NCBI RefSeq assembly: GCF_019749295.1
Contig: NZ_JACWFG010000026.1
Span: 62,001-126,000 of the forward strand
Reading direction: 5' to 3'
From: Neobacillus niacini
GTDB lineage: Bacteria; Bacillota; Bacilli; Bacillales; Cytobacillaceae
Length of the DNA stretch: 64,000 nt
Positions 17,096-26,365 of the stretch are shown piece after piece. The notes under the pieces were generated by a model that was given only the letters and a program-made list of their open reading frames with translations, made no database searches and was not told the origin of the DNA. The number at the start of each line of letters is the position of its first letter. The stretch's first letter is position 1. A program made the translations under genes and the position numbers.

Positions 17096-17794
17096 TTACT
17101 TTTCAGGGATTTCACAACCATCATCATCACAGTTAAGACCGTCTTGGCTGTTTAATACGGTAATCTGATTTTCTGCAATTACCTTTTTCAAAGCCTGAAC
17201 AAACGTCTCAGTAGGCTGAGCACCCGTAAGGGCATATTTTTTATTAATTAGGAAGAATGGGACACCTGTAACCCCATATTGTTTGGCTGTTTGCTCATCA
17301 GCGCGAACAACGTCACTCATCTCATCACTAGCGAGCATTTTCGCTGCTTCTTCCCTGTTAAACCCCACTTCCACTGCTAGGTCAGTTAGGGTTTCATGGT
17401 CACCAATATGCTTGGATTCGGTAAAATACGCTTGTAAAATCCGCTCCGTCATTTCTTTCATGAGTCCCTTTTGTTTAGCAAACATGGTCAAACGATGGGC
17501 ATCGAAGGTATTCGTTAAGATTAAGGTATCCATTTGATAATCCAATCCTACTTCCTTCGCCATCTGTACCATTCTTTGGGTGTTTGCCTTTGCTTGAGCG
17601 ATACTCATGCCATATTTCTTGGCTAATCCTTCATAAATGTTTTCTTTAATATCCCGTCCTATTGTCGGATCCAATTCGAAGCATCGATACGTCACTTCAA
17701 CGGGTTGGTCAATCTGTTTAAGGGCGTCCTCCAGACGCCTTTTGCCAATATAGCAAAATGGTCAAGCAAAGTCAGTCCACATTTCAATATGCAT
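17096..17794 (-). CDS. DsbA/FrnE-family oxidoreductase with in-frame TGA at the active-site Cys: candidate selenoprotein
   Basis: The frame opens at ATG 17794, 7 bases after GGAGG, and reads MHIEMWTDFA, then TGA (17762-17764), then PFCYIGKRR. Family members have CPFC here, so the TGA replaces exactly the first catalytic cysteine while the second is kept. After the TGA the frame is intact for 221 more codons, including the helical insert, VTGVPFFLINKKY with the cis-proline, and a C-terminal cysteine pair. A perfect 6-bp hairpin with a UGGAG loop lies 22 bases after the TGA, matching bacterial SECIS rules. Readings: selenocysteine (UPFC) or a nonsense mutation. A product restarted at GTG 17695 would lack the active site. 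Gene identity is firm; recoding is inference. Confidence 0.8.
17723..17739 (-). promoter_or_regulatory. SECIS-like stem-loop downstream of the in-frame TGA
   Basis: In the mRNA GGCGUC-UGGAG-GACGCC forms a perfect 6-bp stem with a 5-base apical loop that has G at its second position. The stem begins 22 bases and the loop 28 bases after the UGA; published bacterial SECIS models ask for a loop about 16-37 bases away with a G in its first two positions. A second hairpin (UUUUGC...GCAAAA) lies between the UGA and this one. Confidence 0.55.
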
Positions 17795-17931
17795 ACTTGT
17801 CCCTCCAATTCATTATTCTCATATAGTATAGAAGGTAAGCATGTTTTTTACACGTAATTTGATTTAGTTTCACCAATTGTTACTACCTATTTATTACTAT
17901 ATGTTAACGGACATTGGGTTTAATTAGACTA

Positions 17932-18801
17932 CTATACGCCTTCTGAAAGATATGGATTTATTTTTTTTATCATACTTTCTAACTCTTTTGATTGATTAAA
18001 ATACATTTTCTTTGCATTTTTATCTTTTGTTTGAGAAGCAATGCTTTCTATATCTGCTTGTACCCTTCGCAGTTTAGCAGCAATGTCTGGCTTACGTTTT
18101 TCCTGTTGATTTTTTTTCTCATCCTGATATAAATCAACATACACACTTCCATCAGAGTTTATCTGTGCTAAAAAGACATCTTCTATTTTATTTGCACCTT
18201 GTTTCTTAATCTCACTGAGAAGCCAATCCTCGCTATAGTTTAAATAATTTAAGCGTTTGAGTAACAGAGTTCCATCAATAATAATCAAGGAAGGGGCATG
18301 ATCCTCTTCCATGCTCAGACCAATATCACTTGGAGTCAGCGACTGATATTCAGGTTTTTTCAAAACACTAATCTGGCCATTTGTTTCCAAAATGGCCATT
18401 TCAACCTCATCAAGCTTGAACGCATCTTTTTCTCTTAAGCCATTCATTAGATCATCATAGGTCATCTTATGCTTAAAAAGATTTTTCTCCAATATATTCC
18501 CATTTTTAACTAGGATGGACGGACTGCTCTCTACCAAATCTCTAAACTTGAAGGATTTAATGGCACCATATGCAAGGATAACCGAAAAGAGCGTGTAAAC
18601 CACTAATCCGATTAAGCCATTAGTAATCTTCATTTCAGTCTCAATTGCCATTGTAGAAGCCATATCCCCGATTACGATTCCAACCACATAATCAAAGAAA
18701 GTAAGGTGTGATATCTGCTTTTTACCAAGTATTCTTGCAAGAGTAAATAATACGATAAATGAAAATATAGCTCGAAGTGCTACTTCAATATAATCGGGCA
18801 T
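17932..18801 (-). CDS. DUF421 (YetF/YdfR-like) membrane protein
   Basis: 289 residues: three N-terminal membrane helices (about 5-85) with the conserved RILGKKQISHLTFFDYVVGI and GDMAS, then a soluble DUF421 domain (about 90-215) with SPSILVKNG, and a charged, probably coiled C-terminal tail (about 220-285, rich in K/E/Q). Function of the family is poorly known; in Bacillus several are spore- or envelope-associated. ATG is 6 bases after GGAGG. Transcribed alone. Confidence 0.85.
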   Translation of the reverse strand: MPDYIEVALRAIFSFIVLFTLARILGKKQISHLTFFDYVVGIVIGDMASTMAIETEMKITNGLIGLVVYTLFSVILAYGAIKSFKFRDLVESSPSILVKNGNILEKNLFKHKMTYDDLMNGLREKDAFKLDEVEMAILETNGQISVLKKPEYQSLTPSDIGLSMEEDHAPSLIIIDGTLLLKRLNYLNYSEDWLLSEIKKQGANKIEDVFLAQINSDGSVYVDLYQDEKKNQQEKRKPDIAAKLRRVQADIESIASQTKDKNAKKMYFNQSKELESMIKKINPYLSEGV

Positions 18802-18906
18802 TGCTAACCTCCAGGAATTATTACTCCACCTATTTTTCCCGATTTCATCGTAAATATCATTGTTTGCATAAAATAAGCAATTAGCACTATGCCTTTAGTA
18901 GAAGGA

Positions 18907-20178
18907 TTAGAGATTTCCCGCATTTTTCATCATTTGATTTTCGGTCATGGACCTTATTTTCCTGATATCGAGACGGATAAGGAGTGAAAGAGTTAGAGCG
19001 ACAATAAAGATTCCTGAAAAAATAACTAATGTCCCCTGATAGCTTCCGGTTGTTTCCCTGACCCATGATACAAAGATCGGTCCCGCTAAACCGGCCGCTG
19101 CCCATGCTGTTAAAATATATCCATGAATCGCCCCGAGCTGCTTGGTTCCAAATAAATCGCCGATATAGGCAGGTATTGAGGAAAAACCTCCTCCGTAACA
19201 AGTCATGATGATATAAACCATAATCGAAAACAGAATAGCTACTGTGATATTTGGAAGCATAAAAAAGGCAACAATTTGAAAAGCGAAAAATAGTGTGTAG
19301 ACATTTGGTCTTCCGATGTAATCAGAGATGGTCGCCCAAACAATCCTTCCTCCTCCGTTAAATAACCCCATAATTCCAACCATGGTTGCTGCCCCTGCTG
19401 CTGACATTCCTACTAGTTCTTGAGCCATTGGCGATGCAACGGAAAGAATCGCTATCCCACAGGTAACATTGATAAATAACATCAGCCACAAAGCCCAAAA
19501 CTGTCTGGTTCTGACTGCCTCATTGGCGGTTAACTGACGCAAATCTGTTTTTACTTTCATACGTTCTGATTTTTGACCTGCTGCCTCGATTTCCTTAGGT
19601 ACCCAGCCTGCTTTCGGCGGAGCAAGATACTGAGCGGAACCAAAGATAATAATGAAGTAGGCCGCTCCTAGTAGATAGAAGGTGTTAGAGATTCCATAGT
19701 TCACGATTAAATAATTCATAATCGGACTACTGATTAAGGACGCAAATCCAAATCCCATAATCGCTAGTCCTGTAGCCAGACCTCTCCTGTCAGGGAACCA
19801 CTTTACCAGCGTAGAAACTGGCGTAATATATCCCACCCCCAGCCCAATTCCAGCAATCATTCCATAAAACAGATAGAGTAGTATCAATGATTCTAATTGG
19901 ATAGCAAAACCTGCCCCTGCCACTCCCACTCCAAAAAACACTGCGCTTAGCGTTCCAGCTGCTCTAGGACCAAACTTTTCTACAAAATGGCCTAGAAAGG
20001 CTGCAGATAAACCTAAGAATAAAATGGCCAAGCTAAACGTGAATGAAATTTGCTTTAATCCCCAGCCCATTTCTTGTTGAAGCGGTTTTGTGAAAACACT
20101 CCAAGCATAAACCGAACCAATTGAAATATGTATTCCAACCGCTGATAAAGCGATTAGCCAACGATTTTTTGTTTGCAT
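18907..20178 (-). CDS. OFA-family MFS transporter (oxalate/formate antiporter-like)
   Basis: A 423-residue carrier with 12 hydrophobic segments, the N-terminal SVYAWSVFTKPL block, and a central cytoplasmic loop with K/R residues. The family includes oxalate/formate antiporters and carriers for lactate and other monocarboxylates; the substrate cannot be told. ATG 20178 follows AAGGA by 7 bases and lies 50 bases after the purT stop on the same strand. Confidence 0.85.
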   Translation of the reverse strand: MQTKNRWLIALSAVGIHISIGSVYAWSVFTKPLQQEMGWGLKQISFTFSLAILFLGLSAAFLGHFVEKFGPRAAGTLSAVFFGVGVAGAGFAIQLESLILLYLFYGMIAGIGLGVGYITPVSTLVKWFPDRRGLATGLAIMGFGFASLISSPIMNYLIVNYGISNTFYLLGAAYFIIIFGSAQYLAPPKAGWVPKEIEAAGQKSERMKVKTDLRQLTANEAVRTRQFWALWLMLFINVTCGIAILSVASPMAQELVGMSAAGAATMVGIMGLFNGGGRIVWATISDYIGRPNVYTLFFAFQIVAFFMLPNITVAILFSIMVYIIMTCYGGGFSSIPAYIGDLFGTKQLGAIHGYILTAWAAAGLAGPIFVSWVRETTGSYQGTLVIFSGIFIVALTLSLLIRLDIRKIRSMTENQMMKNAGNL

Positions 20179-20228
20179 TCTTCCATCCTTCTTTCCGCAT
20201 TGTTTTGTCTTGTTGCCGATGATCCAAG

Positions 20229-21398
20229 TTATTCTTCGTAGGTAATCTTCATTTTTGAAGCTGCAACTTCAGCTCTCTCTCTTGCTTCATTCACAGTTAC
20301 CCCATTGCTTAATGCAACTGCCATCCGTCGTCCCACTTTTGTATCCGGTTTTCCAAATACCCTAACCTGTGTATGTGGGATGGATAAGCTTTCAGCGATT
20401 CCAGTAATGTGGTAAGTCTTACTTTCCTTCTTGGCCTTAATCGTATGACTTGCACCAGGGCTCAATAGTTGTATATCTGGAATGTGATAGCCTAAAATGG
20501 CCCGAACATGCAGGGCAAATTCGGATAGATCTTGCGTAACCATGGTAACCATCCCGGTATCATGTGGACGAGGAGACACCTCACTAAAATAGACACCCGT
20601 TGAAGAAAGAAATAATTCCACTCCAAAAACTCCGTACCCGCCAAGTGCATCGGTGATTTTCTTGGCGATTTCCTGCGCCTCAAGAATTTGTTCCTCCGAC
20701 ATGTCATGCGGCTGCCAGGATTCTATATAGTCCCCATCTTTTTGCACATGCCCAATAGGCGCACAAAAAGTTGTTCCAGAAGCGGAGCGGACGGTTAAAA
20801 GAGTAATTTCAGAATCAAAATGGATAAATTCTTCCACAATCATCCGGGCTTTCTTCCCTCTTCCGCCTGCCATCGCCTCATTCCATGAACATTCAACATC
20901 CTCTATGGACCGGCAAACCGTTTGCCCTTTTCCAGAGGAACTCATGATTGGTTTAATTACACAGGGTGTTCCAATTTTCAGGACAGCATTCCTTAGTTCA
21001 TATAGCGTGTCCGCAAACTCGTACTTCGCTGTTGGCAGTCCTAGTTCTTCACTTGCCAATCGGCGAATTCCTTCCCTATCCATTGTTAAGTTCACGGCAT
21101 TTGCTGTCGGTACGATACGGAAACCTTCTTTTTCGAGCTCCACTAGTATTTCTGTCGCTATTGCCTCAATTTCGGGAACCACCAAATCTGGTTTCTCACT
21201 TTCTATTACTCTGCGAAGTTCTTCTCCATCGAGCATGTCCACCACATAAGAACGATGGGCCACCTGCATAGCCGGAGCATTTTCATAACGGTCTACCGCA
21301 ATGGTCTCCACCCCAAGTCGCTGAGCCTCAATAATCGTTTCTTTTCCAAGTTCACCTGAACCAAGTAACATAATCTTTTTCGTCTGGGTATCAAACAC
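20229..21398 (-). CDS. purT: Formate-dependent phosphoribosylglycinamide formyltransferase (GAR transformylase 2)
   Basis: 389 residues, the usual PurT length, with an N-terminal GSGELGKE pre-ATP-grasp motif, an ATP-grasp core ([50 protein letters not shown]) and a C-terminal lid. It makes formyl-GAR from GAR, formate and ATP in purine synthesis. GTG start. Regulation by PurR is supported by the paired PurBox upstream (21476-21519). Confidence 0.93.
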   Translation of the reverse strand: MFDTQTKKIMLLGSGELGKETIIEAQRLGVETIAVDRYENAPAMQVAHRSYVVDMLDGEELRRVIESEKPDLVVPEIEAIATEILVELEKEGFRIVPTANAVNLTMDREGIRRLASEELGLPTAKYEFADTLYELRNAVLKIGTPCVIKPIMSSSGKGQTVCRSIEDVECSWNEAMAGGRGKKARMIVEEFIHFDSEITLLTVRSASGTTFCAPIGHVQKDGDYIESWQPHDMSEEQILEAQEIAKKITDALGGYGVFGVELFLSSTGVYFSEVSPRPHDTGMVTMVTQDLSEFALHVRAILGYHIPDIQLLSPGASHTIKAKKESKTYHITGIAESLSIPHTQVRVFGKPDTKVGRRMAVALSNGVTVNEARERAEVAASKMKITYEE

Positions 21399-21475
21399 CT
21401 AGCACAACCCCTATCGTTTGTCTTTTGATTATAATATCTTATATTTTTACCGATTACAAGCAAATATTTTCAACG

Positions 21476-21519
21476 AAACACGAATATTAATGTAAAAACA
21501 AATATTAATATTCGTGTTT
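21476..21519 (-). promoter_or_regulatory. PurR operator (two inverted PurBoxes) upstream of purT
   Basis: A perfect 16-bp inverted repeat: AAACACGAATATTAAT at 21476-21491 and its complement at 21504-21519. Each arm carries the central CGAA of the PurBox, and the 14-base cores are 16 bases apart, the spacing known for Bacillus PurR. A TATAAT-like -10 for purT lies at 21428-21433 (minus strand). Confidence 0.75.
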
Positions 21520-21550
21520 AAAATGTAAGCGATATCGTAAATGTTATTTG

Positions 21551-21579
21551 TTGACAGTTTAGCTGAACACGTGTATCTT
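21551..21579 (+). promoter_or_regulatory. Sigma-A promoter of the S-box transcript
   Basis: TTGACA, a 17-base spacer and TATCTT, ending about 24 bases before the first S-box helix. Confidence 0.65.
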
Positions 21580-21602
21580 AACAGATAATTAAATATAAAA
21601 TT

Positions 21603-21760
21603 ACTCTTATCAAGAGAGGCGGAGGGACTGGCCCTATGAAGCCTCGGCAGCAGACTTTTCAATAGTACTGTGCCAATTCCAGTAGTGATTACTTGAAGAT
21701 AAGAAGAGATTTGGTTATGGATTTCCCCCTCTTCTTATTTATTGAGAAGAGGGTTTTTTA
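21603..21760 (+). promoter_or_regulatory. S-box (SAM-I) riboswitch with terminator
   Basis: The aptamer opening is clear: CTCTTATCAAGAGAGGCGGA, then GGGACTGGCCCTATGAAGCC and CGGCAGC. The expression platform ends in a terminator (stem CCCTCTTCT / AGAAGAGGG at 21727-21753, then TTTTTT), with GATAAGAAGAG at about 21697-21707 as antiterminator. High SAM would stop transcription before the methyltransferase gene. Confidence 0.93.
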
Positions 21761-21785
21761 TTATATAGAAAGAAGGTAATGATAG

Positions 21786-22913
21786 ATGACAAAGACACTA
21801 GTTAAAGCTCAATTCAAAGCAGACCATGTAGGAAGCTTTCTTAGAACAGAACCTATAAAAAAAGCAAGAAAGGCATTTGCAAATGGGGAAATTGATAGAG
21901 CCACCCTTAAGAATGTAGAAGATAAAGAAATTGAGAAACTGGTACAAAAACAAATAGACGCAGGTCTTAAATCAATCACCGATGGAGAGTTTAGACGTTC
22001 TTGGTGGCATTTGGATTTCTTAGCTGGCCTCGAAGGCGTAGAATTCTTTGAAAGCCAATATGTCAGTGCCTTCAAAGGTGCGAAAACAAGAAATAATGCC
22101 ATTAAAGTGGTTGGGAAGATTGACTTCGATCACCACTATATGATTGAACACTATCAATTTTTAAAAGAAGCGGTAGAAAAATATGGGGATGGAAGCCAAG
22201 TGGCGAAGTTCTCGATTCCCAGCCCGAATATGCTATTTACTAGAATTCAAGGTGATGAGTATTATAAGAGCAATAAAGAGCAGTTTTACCAAGATACTGT
22301 CTCAGCATACAGGAAGGCCATTCAAGCATTCTATGATGCTGGTTGTCGCTACTTGCAATTAGATGATACGTCTTGGATTGATTTCGTTTCGGAAGAACGG
22401 ATTACTGCTGTGGTTGAAAAAGAAGGTATGGACATACAATCTATCATCGAAACAAGAGTAGCATGTATCAATGACGTCATCGCAGACAAGCCGGATGATT
22501 TGGTAATTACGATGCACATATGCCGTGGAAACTTTAAATCCACCTATATTACAAGCGGGGGATATGATCATATTTCTGATGCGATTTTCGCTGAGTTACA
22601 TGTAGATGGCCTGTTTTTAGAATATGATGATCAGCGTTCTGGTGATTTTGAACCCTTAAAAAGCTTCAAACGTCCTAATTTAACTGTTGTTTTAGGTCTA
22701 TTTACTTCTAAATTTCCAGAACTAGAAAATCCTGACTCCATTAAAGCCAGGATTAACGAAGCAAGTAAGTTTATACCTTTAGAAAACCTGGCATTAAGTC
22801 CACAATGTGGCTTTGCTAGTACAGAGGAAGGAAATCTTTTAACAGAGGATGATCAGTGGAATAAAATCAAACATGTTGTGAACATAGCTAAAAGTGTTTG
22901 GGGTTCTATCTAA
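21786..22913 (+). CDS. MetE-like single-domain methionine synthase (YxjG/YxjH type)
   Basis: 375 residues corresponding to the C-terminal catalytic domain of cobalamin-independent methionine synthase. ADHVGSFLR near the N-terminus binds the substrate, and the zinc ligands are present in MHICRGN and LSPQCGFAS. It lacks the N-terminal half of full MetE, as do the short homologues YxjG and YxjH of B. subtilis, which are also S-box controlled. It probably methylates homocysteine or recycles a related thiol; the methyl donor is uncertain. ATG is 9 bases after AGAAGG. Confidence 0.88.
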   Translation: MTKTLVKAQFKADHVGSFLRTEPIKKARKAFANGEIDRATLKNVEDKEIEKLVQKQIDAGLKSITDGEFRRSWWHLDFLAGLEGVEFFESQYVSAFKGAKTRNNAIKVVGKIDFDHHYMIEHYQFLKEAVEKYGDGSQVAKFSIPSPNMLFTRIQGDEYYKSNKEQFYQDTVSAYRKAIQAFYDAGCRYLQLDDTSWIDFVSEERITAVVEKEGMDIQSIIETRVACINDVIADKPDDLVITMHICRGNFKSTYITSGGYDHISDAIFAELHVDGLFLEYDDQRSGDFEPLKSFKRPNLTVVLGLFTSKFPELENPDSIKARINEASKFIPLENLALSPQCGFASTEEGNLLTEDDQWNKIKHVVNIAKSVWGSI

Positions 22914-22933
22914 TTTTTAAATGAACTAACCTC

Positions 22934-22966
22934 TTAAAAAGAGCTACCTATTAGGGGTAGCTCTTG
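22934..22966 (-). terminator. Terminator between convergent genes
   Basis: An 8-bp stem (GAGCTACC / GGTAGCTC, 7-base loop), followed on the minus strand by a T-run. It serves the SDR at 22972 and possibly also the methyltransferase from the other side. Confidence 0.75.
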
Positions 22967-22971
22967 ATCCA

Positions 22972-23733
22972 TTATAGAATGGTGTTTTTCATATTGGCGT
23001 ACATCGTCTTTACAGTCTCATCAATTTCATTACGGGACATTCTCATCGCTTTTTCCGCACGTGCGTACCCAATCTCGGTTTTTCCTGCATTAAGGTCTTC
23101 AAAGATTGCATCGGCAAATTCATCTACTGGGGTGCCAAAGGTATGCAGGCCCTCTCCGCCTAAATCAGTATTCACAGCCGGAGGAGCAATCTCTATCACC
23201 TCAATACCTGTATCTTCAAGCTGGTGCCGTAAGCTCATGGTAAAAGAATGAACCGCCGCTTTTGTAGCTGAATAAATCGGGGCAATTGCCATTGGGGTAT
23301 AGGCTAAACCGGATGTTACATTAAGAATAGCACTATAGTCTTTAGTGGCAAAGTACGGCGCAAATAGCAAGGAAAAATGAAAGGGCGCCTCGATGTTGGC
23401 GGCAATTTCTTGATTGTAATAGCTCCACTCTTCCTTCGCGTTCGTTTTAAGAACATGGTAACGCTGTTGAATGCCTGCGTTATTTACAAGTACATTCACA
23501 TCAGGGTACTCGCTTGTTACCCATTCAAACAATGCAATACGATCAGATTCTTTGGTGACATCACATACGTGTGTATTCAGTTCGGGATATTTCTCCCTTG
23601 CTTCCTGGAGCTTTGCTTCGCTTCTGCCGCAGACAATAACTTTATTGCCTGCTTTTATGAATCTCTCGGCAAAAGCAAACCCGATTCCTGCAGCCCCTCC
23701 TGTTATGAGTACTGTATTCCCTGAAAGTTTCAT
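22972..23733 (-). CDS. Short-chain dehydrogenase (DltE-like)
   Basis: 253 residues from ATG 23733, which follows GAGGGATAG; the longer frame upstream has no ribosome site. TGGAAGIGFA, NNAG and YSATK mark a classical SDR. The overall pattern, with a PVDEFADAIFEDLNAG tail, resembles the DltE/YqjQ oxidoreductase group. No operon partner; substrate unknown. Confidence 0.85.
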   Translation of the reverse strand: MKLSGNTVLITGGAAGIGFAFAERFIKAGNKVIVCGRSEAKLQEAREKYPELNTHVCDVTKESDRIALFEWVTSEYPDVNVLVNNAGIQQRYHVLKTNAKEEWSYYNQEIAANIEAPFHFSLLFAPYFATKDYSAILNVTSGLAYTPMAIAPIYSATKAAVHSFTMSLRHQLEDTGIEVIEIAPPAVNTDLGGEGLHTFGTPVDEFADAIFEDLNAGKTEIGYARAEKAMRMSRNEIDETVKTMYANMKNTIL

Positions 23734-23952
23734 CCTATCCCTCTTTCTTAGGTCGTTAAATACTTTCTCTAAAATAGTGTAACCCTTTTTATAATATCCC
23801 CCCCTGAATAAATAAAAAAGCATTCTGTTTAGGCACAAATGCTTAGTTAGCATAAAAATAATTGAAATTATCAAGTTTAATAGCTATATTTGATACAACG
23901 ATAGTTCATGGAGAGTATGTTGATCTGCGTTTTATATGGAGGATTGAGCATT

Positions 23953-24978
23953 TTGAAGTTAGGACCACGCGTCATTAAATCGGGGATTGCTGTAACTTTT
24001 GCCTTATATATATGTTCCGTATTAAAACTTGAGTCCGCAGTCTTTGCTGGAATTGCTGCCATTTTTACGATTCAACCGTCAATTTACCGTACATGGAAAC
24101 AAGTATGGCATCAAGTACAAACCAATATCATAGGTGCGATTACTGCCTTTCTGGGATTGTATTTTCTTGGCAATGACCCATTTGCTATTGGACTGGTCAT
24201 CATTATTCTAATTTCGATTAGTTTAAAGTTAAAAATGGGAGAAACGATTTCACTTACGGTAGTTACTGTGTTAGCCATAATGAGTGCACCAGGAAACGAA
24301 GATTGGCTCTTTGCTTTGAACCGGTTTGTTGTTACTTTTATTGGAATGGCAACGGCTTTATTGGTAAATATCTTTGTCTATCCACCAAACTACAAGAAAA
24401 ATTACGTAGAAAAAATTAATGAAATTTTCCAAAACCTCTCTATATTGATGAGAACTGCCATCTCAGACGAATTGACAGAAAAGTCCTTTAAGGACCAAAT
24501 GGAACAATTAGAGAATAATATATTTCTATTAGAAGAACAATTTTTAATATTTGATGAAGAACGAGAGAAAATGGCCAAGGTAAACAATATGGATGTTCGA
24601 GAAATAGTCGTGTTTAAGCAAATGTTTAAATCACTTCAACAGGGATATATTGTCTTAGAGGATATTGATACCTTCTATTTTACCTGTAAGCCTACAGCTG
24701 AAGAAAATAAGCTCTTTGACCAACACCTAGAGTATCTAATCAAGTATCATGAGCTATTTCTATTAAAATATGATAGGAAAATAAAAATGGATTTACCTAC
24801 ATTGGAAGATGAAGAATTTATGAAACAAACAGAGGCCTTTTTAGAAAAAGTAATGCAATCATATAATACCGATCAGAAAATCCAAATGGCAGTTATTGGT
24901 GCTTCTATCTATAATTATGCCTTTCAATTGGACCGGTTGAATAGGCTGGTAGAACAATATATGAAAAAGTCACAATAG
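23953..24978 (+). CDS. Aromatic acid exporter-like membrane protein (FUSC/ArAE family)
   Basis: About 341 residues from TTG 23953, 10 bases after GGAGG; an ATG at 23908 is possible but has no ribosome site. Five to six N-terminal hydrophobic helices (first 150 residues) with GIAAIFTIQPSIYRTWKQ, then a long cytoplasmic helical domain. This is the layout of Bacillus ArAE_1/DUF939 proteins. Proposed to export aromatic or other weak acids; not proven for this group. Confidence 0.8.
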   Translation: MKLGPRVIKSGIAVTFALYICSVLKLESAVFAGIAAIFTIQPSIYRTWKQVWHQVQTNIIGAITAFLGLYFLGNDPFAIGLVIIILISISLKLKMGETISLTVVTVLAIMSAPGNEDWLFALNRFVVTFIGMATALLVNIFVYPPNYKKNYVEKINEIFQNLSILMRTAISDELTEKSFKDQMEQLENNIFLLEEQFLIFDEEREKMAKVNNMDVREIVVFKQMFKSLQQGYIVLEDIDTFYFTCKPTAEENKLFDQHLEYLIKYHELFLLKYDRKIKMDLPTLEDEEFMKQTEAFLEKVMQSYNTDQKIQMAVIGASIYNYAFQLDRLNRLVEQYMKKSQ

Positions 24979-24991
24979 CAGAGGGCATAGC

Positions 24992-25026
24992 AAAGGAGCA
25001 GCTTATAAATATTCTGCTGCTCCTTT
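24992..25026 (+). terminator. Hairpin between convergent genes
   Basis: An 11-bp stem, AAAGGAGCAGC / GCTGCTCCTTT, with a 13-base loop. T-runs on either side are weak, so it may act as a bidirectional terminator with low efficiency. Confidence 0.5.
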
Positions 25027-25082
25027 ATAGCACAAAAAATATTAAAAAATTCCAAGAATATAGCTACGGCTTTAATTCACTT

Positions 25083-25949
25083 TTATGATTCATTGCCCTC
25101 AATTAAATACTCCAGTACTTCCTCCATCGATAAGCGCTGGACTTGGTTAATATTAATTTGTTCTTTTTCCAATGCCACTTCCAATATTTCCAGGTTATCC
25201 GTCACAATTTGTAACGGAATGGTATTGTAATAAATCACGTTTGGATGCTGTCTTATTGGTTCAGTGACATCGGAGACCCAAACTCTAGCCCAATGATCAT
25301 AAATCTCATCTTTATTGTACGTATGGACGATACGGCCGCCATCTAAGACGATTATCTCATCACAAAGCTGATTGATTTCATCGACCGTATGCGTCGCAAG
25401 TACAATGCTTTTTTCACCGTCATCCATAAAATGAATCATATCCTCTTTCATTTTCCGCTGTGAAACAAGATCCACTCCGGCTGTCGGTTCGTCTAAAAGA
25501 AGCAGCTCTGGATGATGGCATAAAGCAAAAATAAACTCGACTTTTTTCTTTGTCCCTTTTGAACATTTGCTAAATTTCTGTGATATATCTATCTTATATC
25601 GTTTTACCAAATTCACAAACATTTCCTCATCCCAGTCTTGATACCAACGGGAAATCAACTTCTTCATTTCCATAATCGTTAAAAAATCATATGCTTCTAA
25701 TAATTCTCCAGCATAACCGATTTTTTGCTTCCAATCGTCTTCGGTAATTTTCTGTCCAAACATTAGAATATGGCCGTCATCCTCTTTTAATAGATTCATT
25801 AGCAGTCGAAACAACGTACTTTTCCCCGATCCGTTTTCCCCCACCAATCCGATGACGACGCCTCTTTCTACTTGAAAATGAAGCGGGCCAAGTGTAAACT
25901 TCTTATATTTTTTCGTTAAACCTTCTACTTCAACAAGCAAGGTTTGCAT
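25083..25949 (-). CDS. ABC transporter ATPase of a GntR-controlled operon (YtrB-like)
   Basis: 288 residues with Walker A GENGSGKST, the signature region KCSKGTKKK (a degenerate LSGGQ) and LLLLDEPTAGVD. The degenerate signature and C-terminal extension are typical of the YtrB/YtrE ATPases linked to GntR regulators. It lies 2 bases after the regulator gene and would energise the membrane protein at 26366-27112. Role in envelope-stress response is inferred from the family. Confidence 0.88.
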   Translation of the reverse strand: MQTLLVEVEGLTKKYKKFTLGPLHFQVERGVVIGLVGENGSGKSTLFRLLMNLLKEDDGHILMFGQKITEDDWKQKIGYAGELLEAYDFLTIMEMKKLISRWYQDWDEEMFVNLVKRYKIDISQKFSKCSKGTKKKVEFIFALCHHPELLLLDEPTAGVDLVSQRKMKEDMIHFMDDGEKSIVLATHTVDEINQLCDEIIVLDGGRIVHTYNKDEIYDHWARVWVSDVTEPIRQHPNVIYYNTIPLQIVTDNLEILEVALEKEQININQVQRLSMEEVLEYLIEGNES

Positions 25950-25951
25950 CT

Positions 25952-26347
25952 TTATCCCCCATTTTTATAATATTTCTTGATTGATTCCTGAAAAATGGTG
26001 CCCAGTTCCTCCTCCGTACAGCCAAGCTGCATCCCCTGTTCAACTGCTTTTTCAAACGCTTCATAAACGACCTTTTGTCTCGTTTCTTCTTTACGTACAT
26101 TTTCTATTTCACGAACAAATGTCCCTTTGCCCTGAACTGTTTTAATAAAGCCAGCGTTTTCTAAATTTTGATAAACTCTTCTCGTTGTGATCACACTGCA
26201 GCCCACATCACCCGCCAATGCCCGAATAGATGGGAGCGGTGTGCCAGGGAGAAGCTGCCCGCTGGCAATCAATGTTTTAATTTGCGTTTCGACCTGGTGA
26301 TAAATCGGTTCTCTGCTTTCCTCAGACACATGGATTGGAATTTTCAT
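25952..26347 (-). CDS. GntR-family repressor, YtrA subfamily
   Basis: 131 residues: an N-terminal winged helix-turn-helix (PIYHQVETQIKTLIASGQLLPG, then LPSIRALAGDVGCS) and only a short C-terminal helical part, the size of YtrA regulators. It probably represses its own operon through the palindrome at 27654-27671. Confidence 0.88.
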   Translation of the reverse strand: MKIPIHVSEESREPIYHQVETQIKTLIASGQLLPGTPLPSIRALAGDVGCSVITTRRVYQNLENAGFIKTVQGKGTFVREIENVRKEETRQKVVYEAFEKAVEQGMQLGCTEEELGTIFQESIKKYYKNGG

Positions 26348-26365
26348 GCGAAATCCCGCTCCCTT

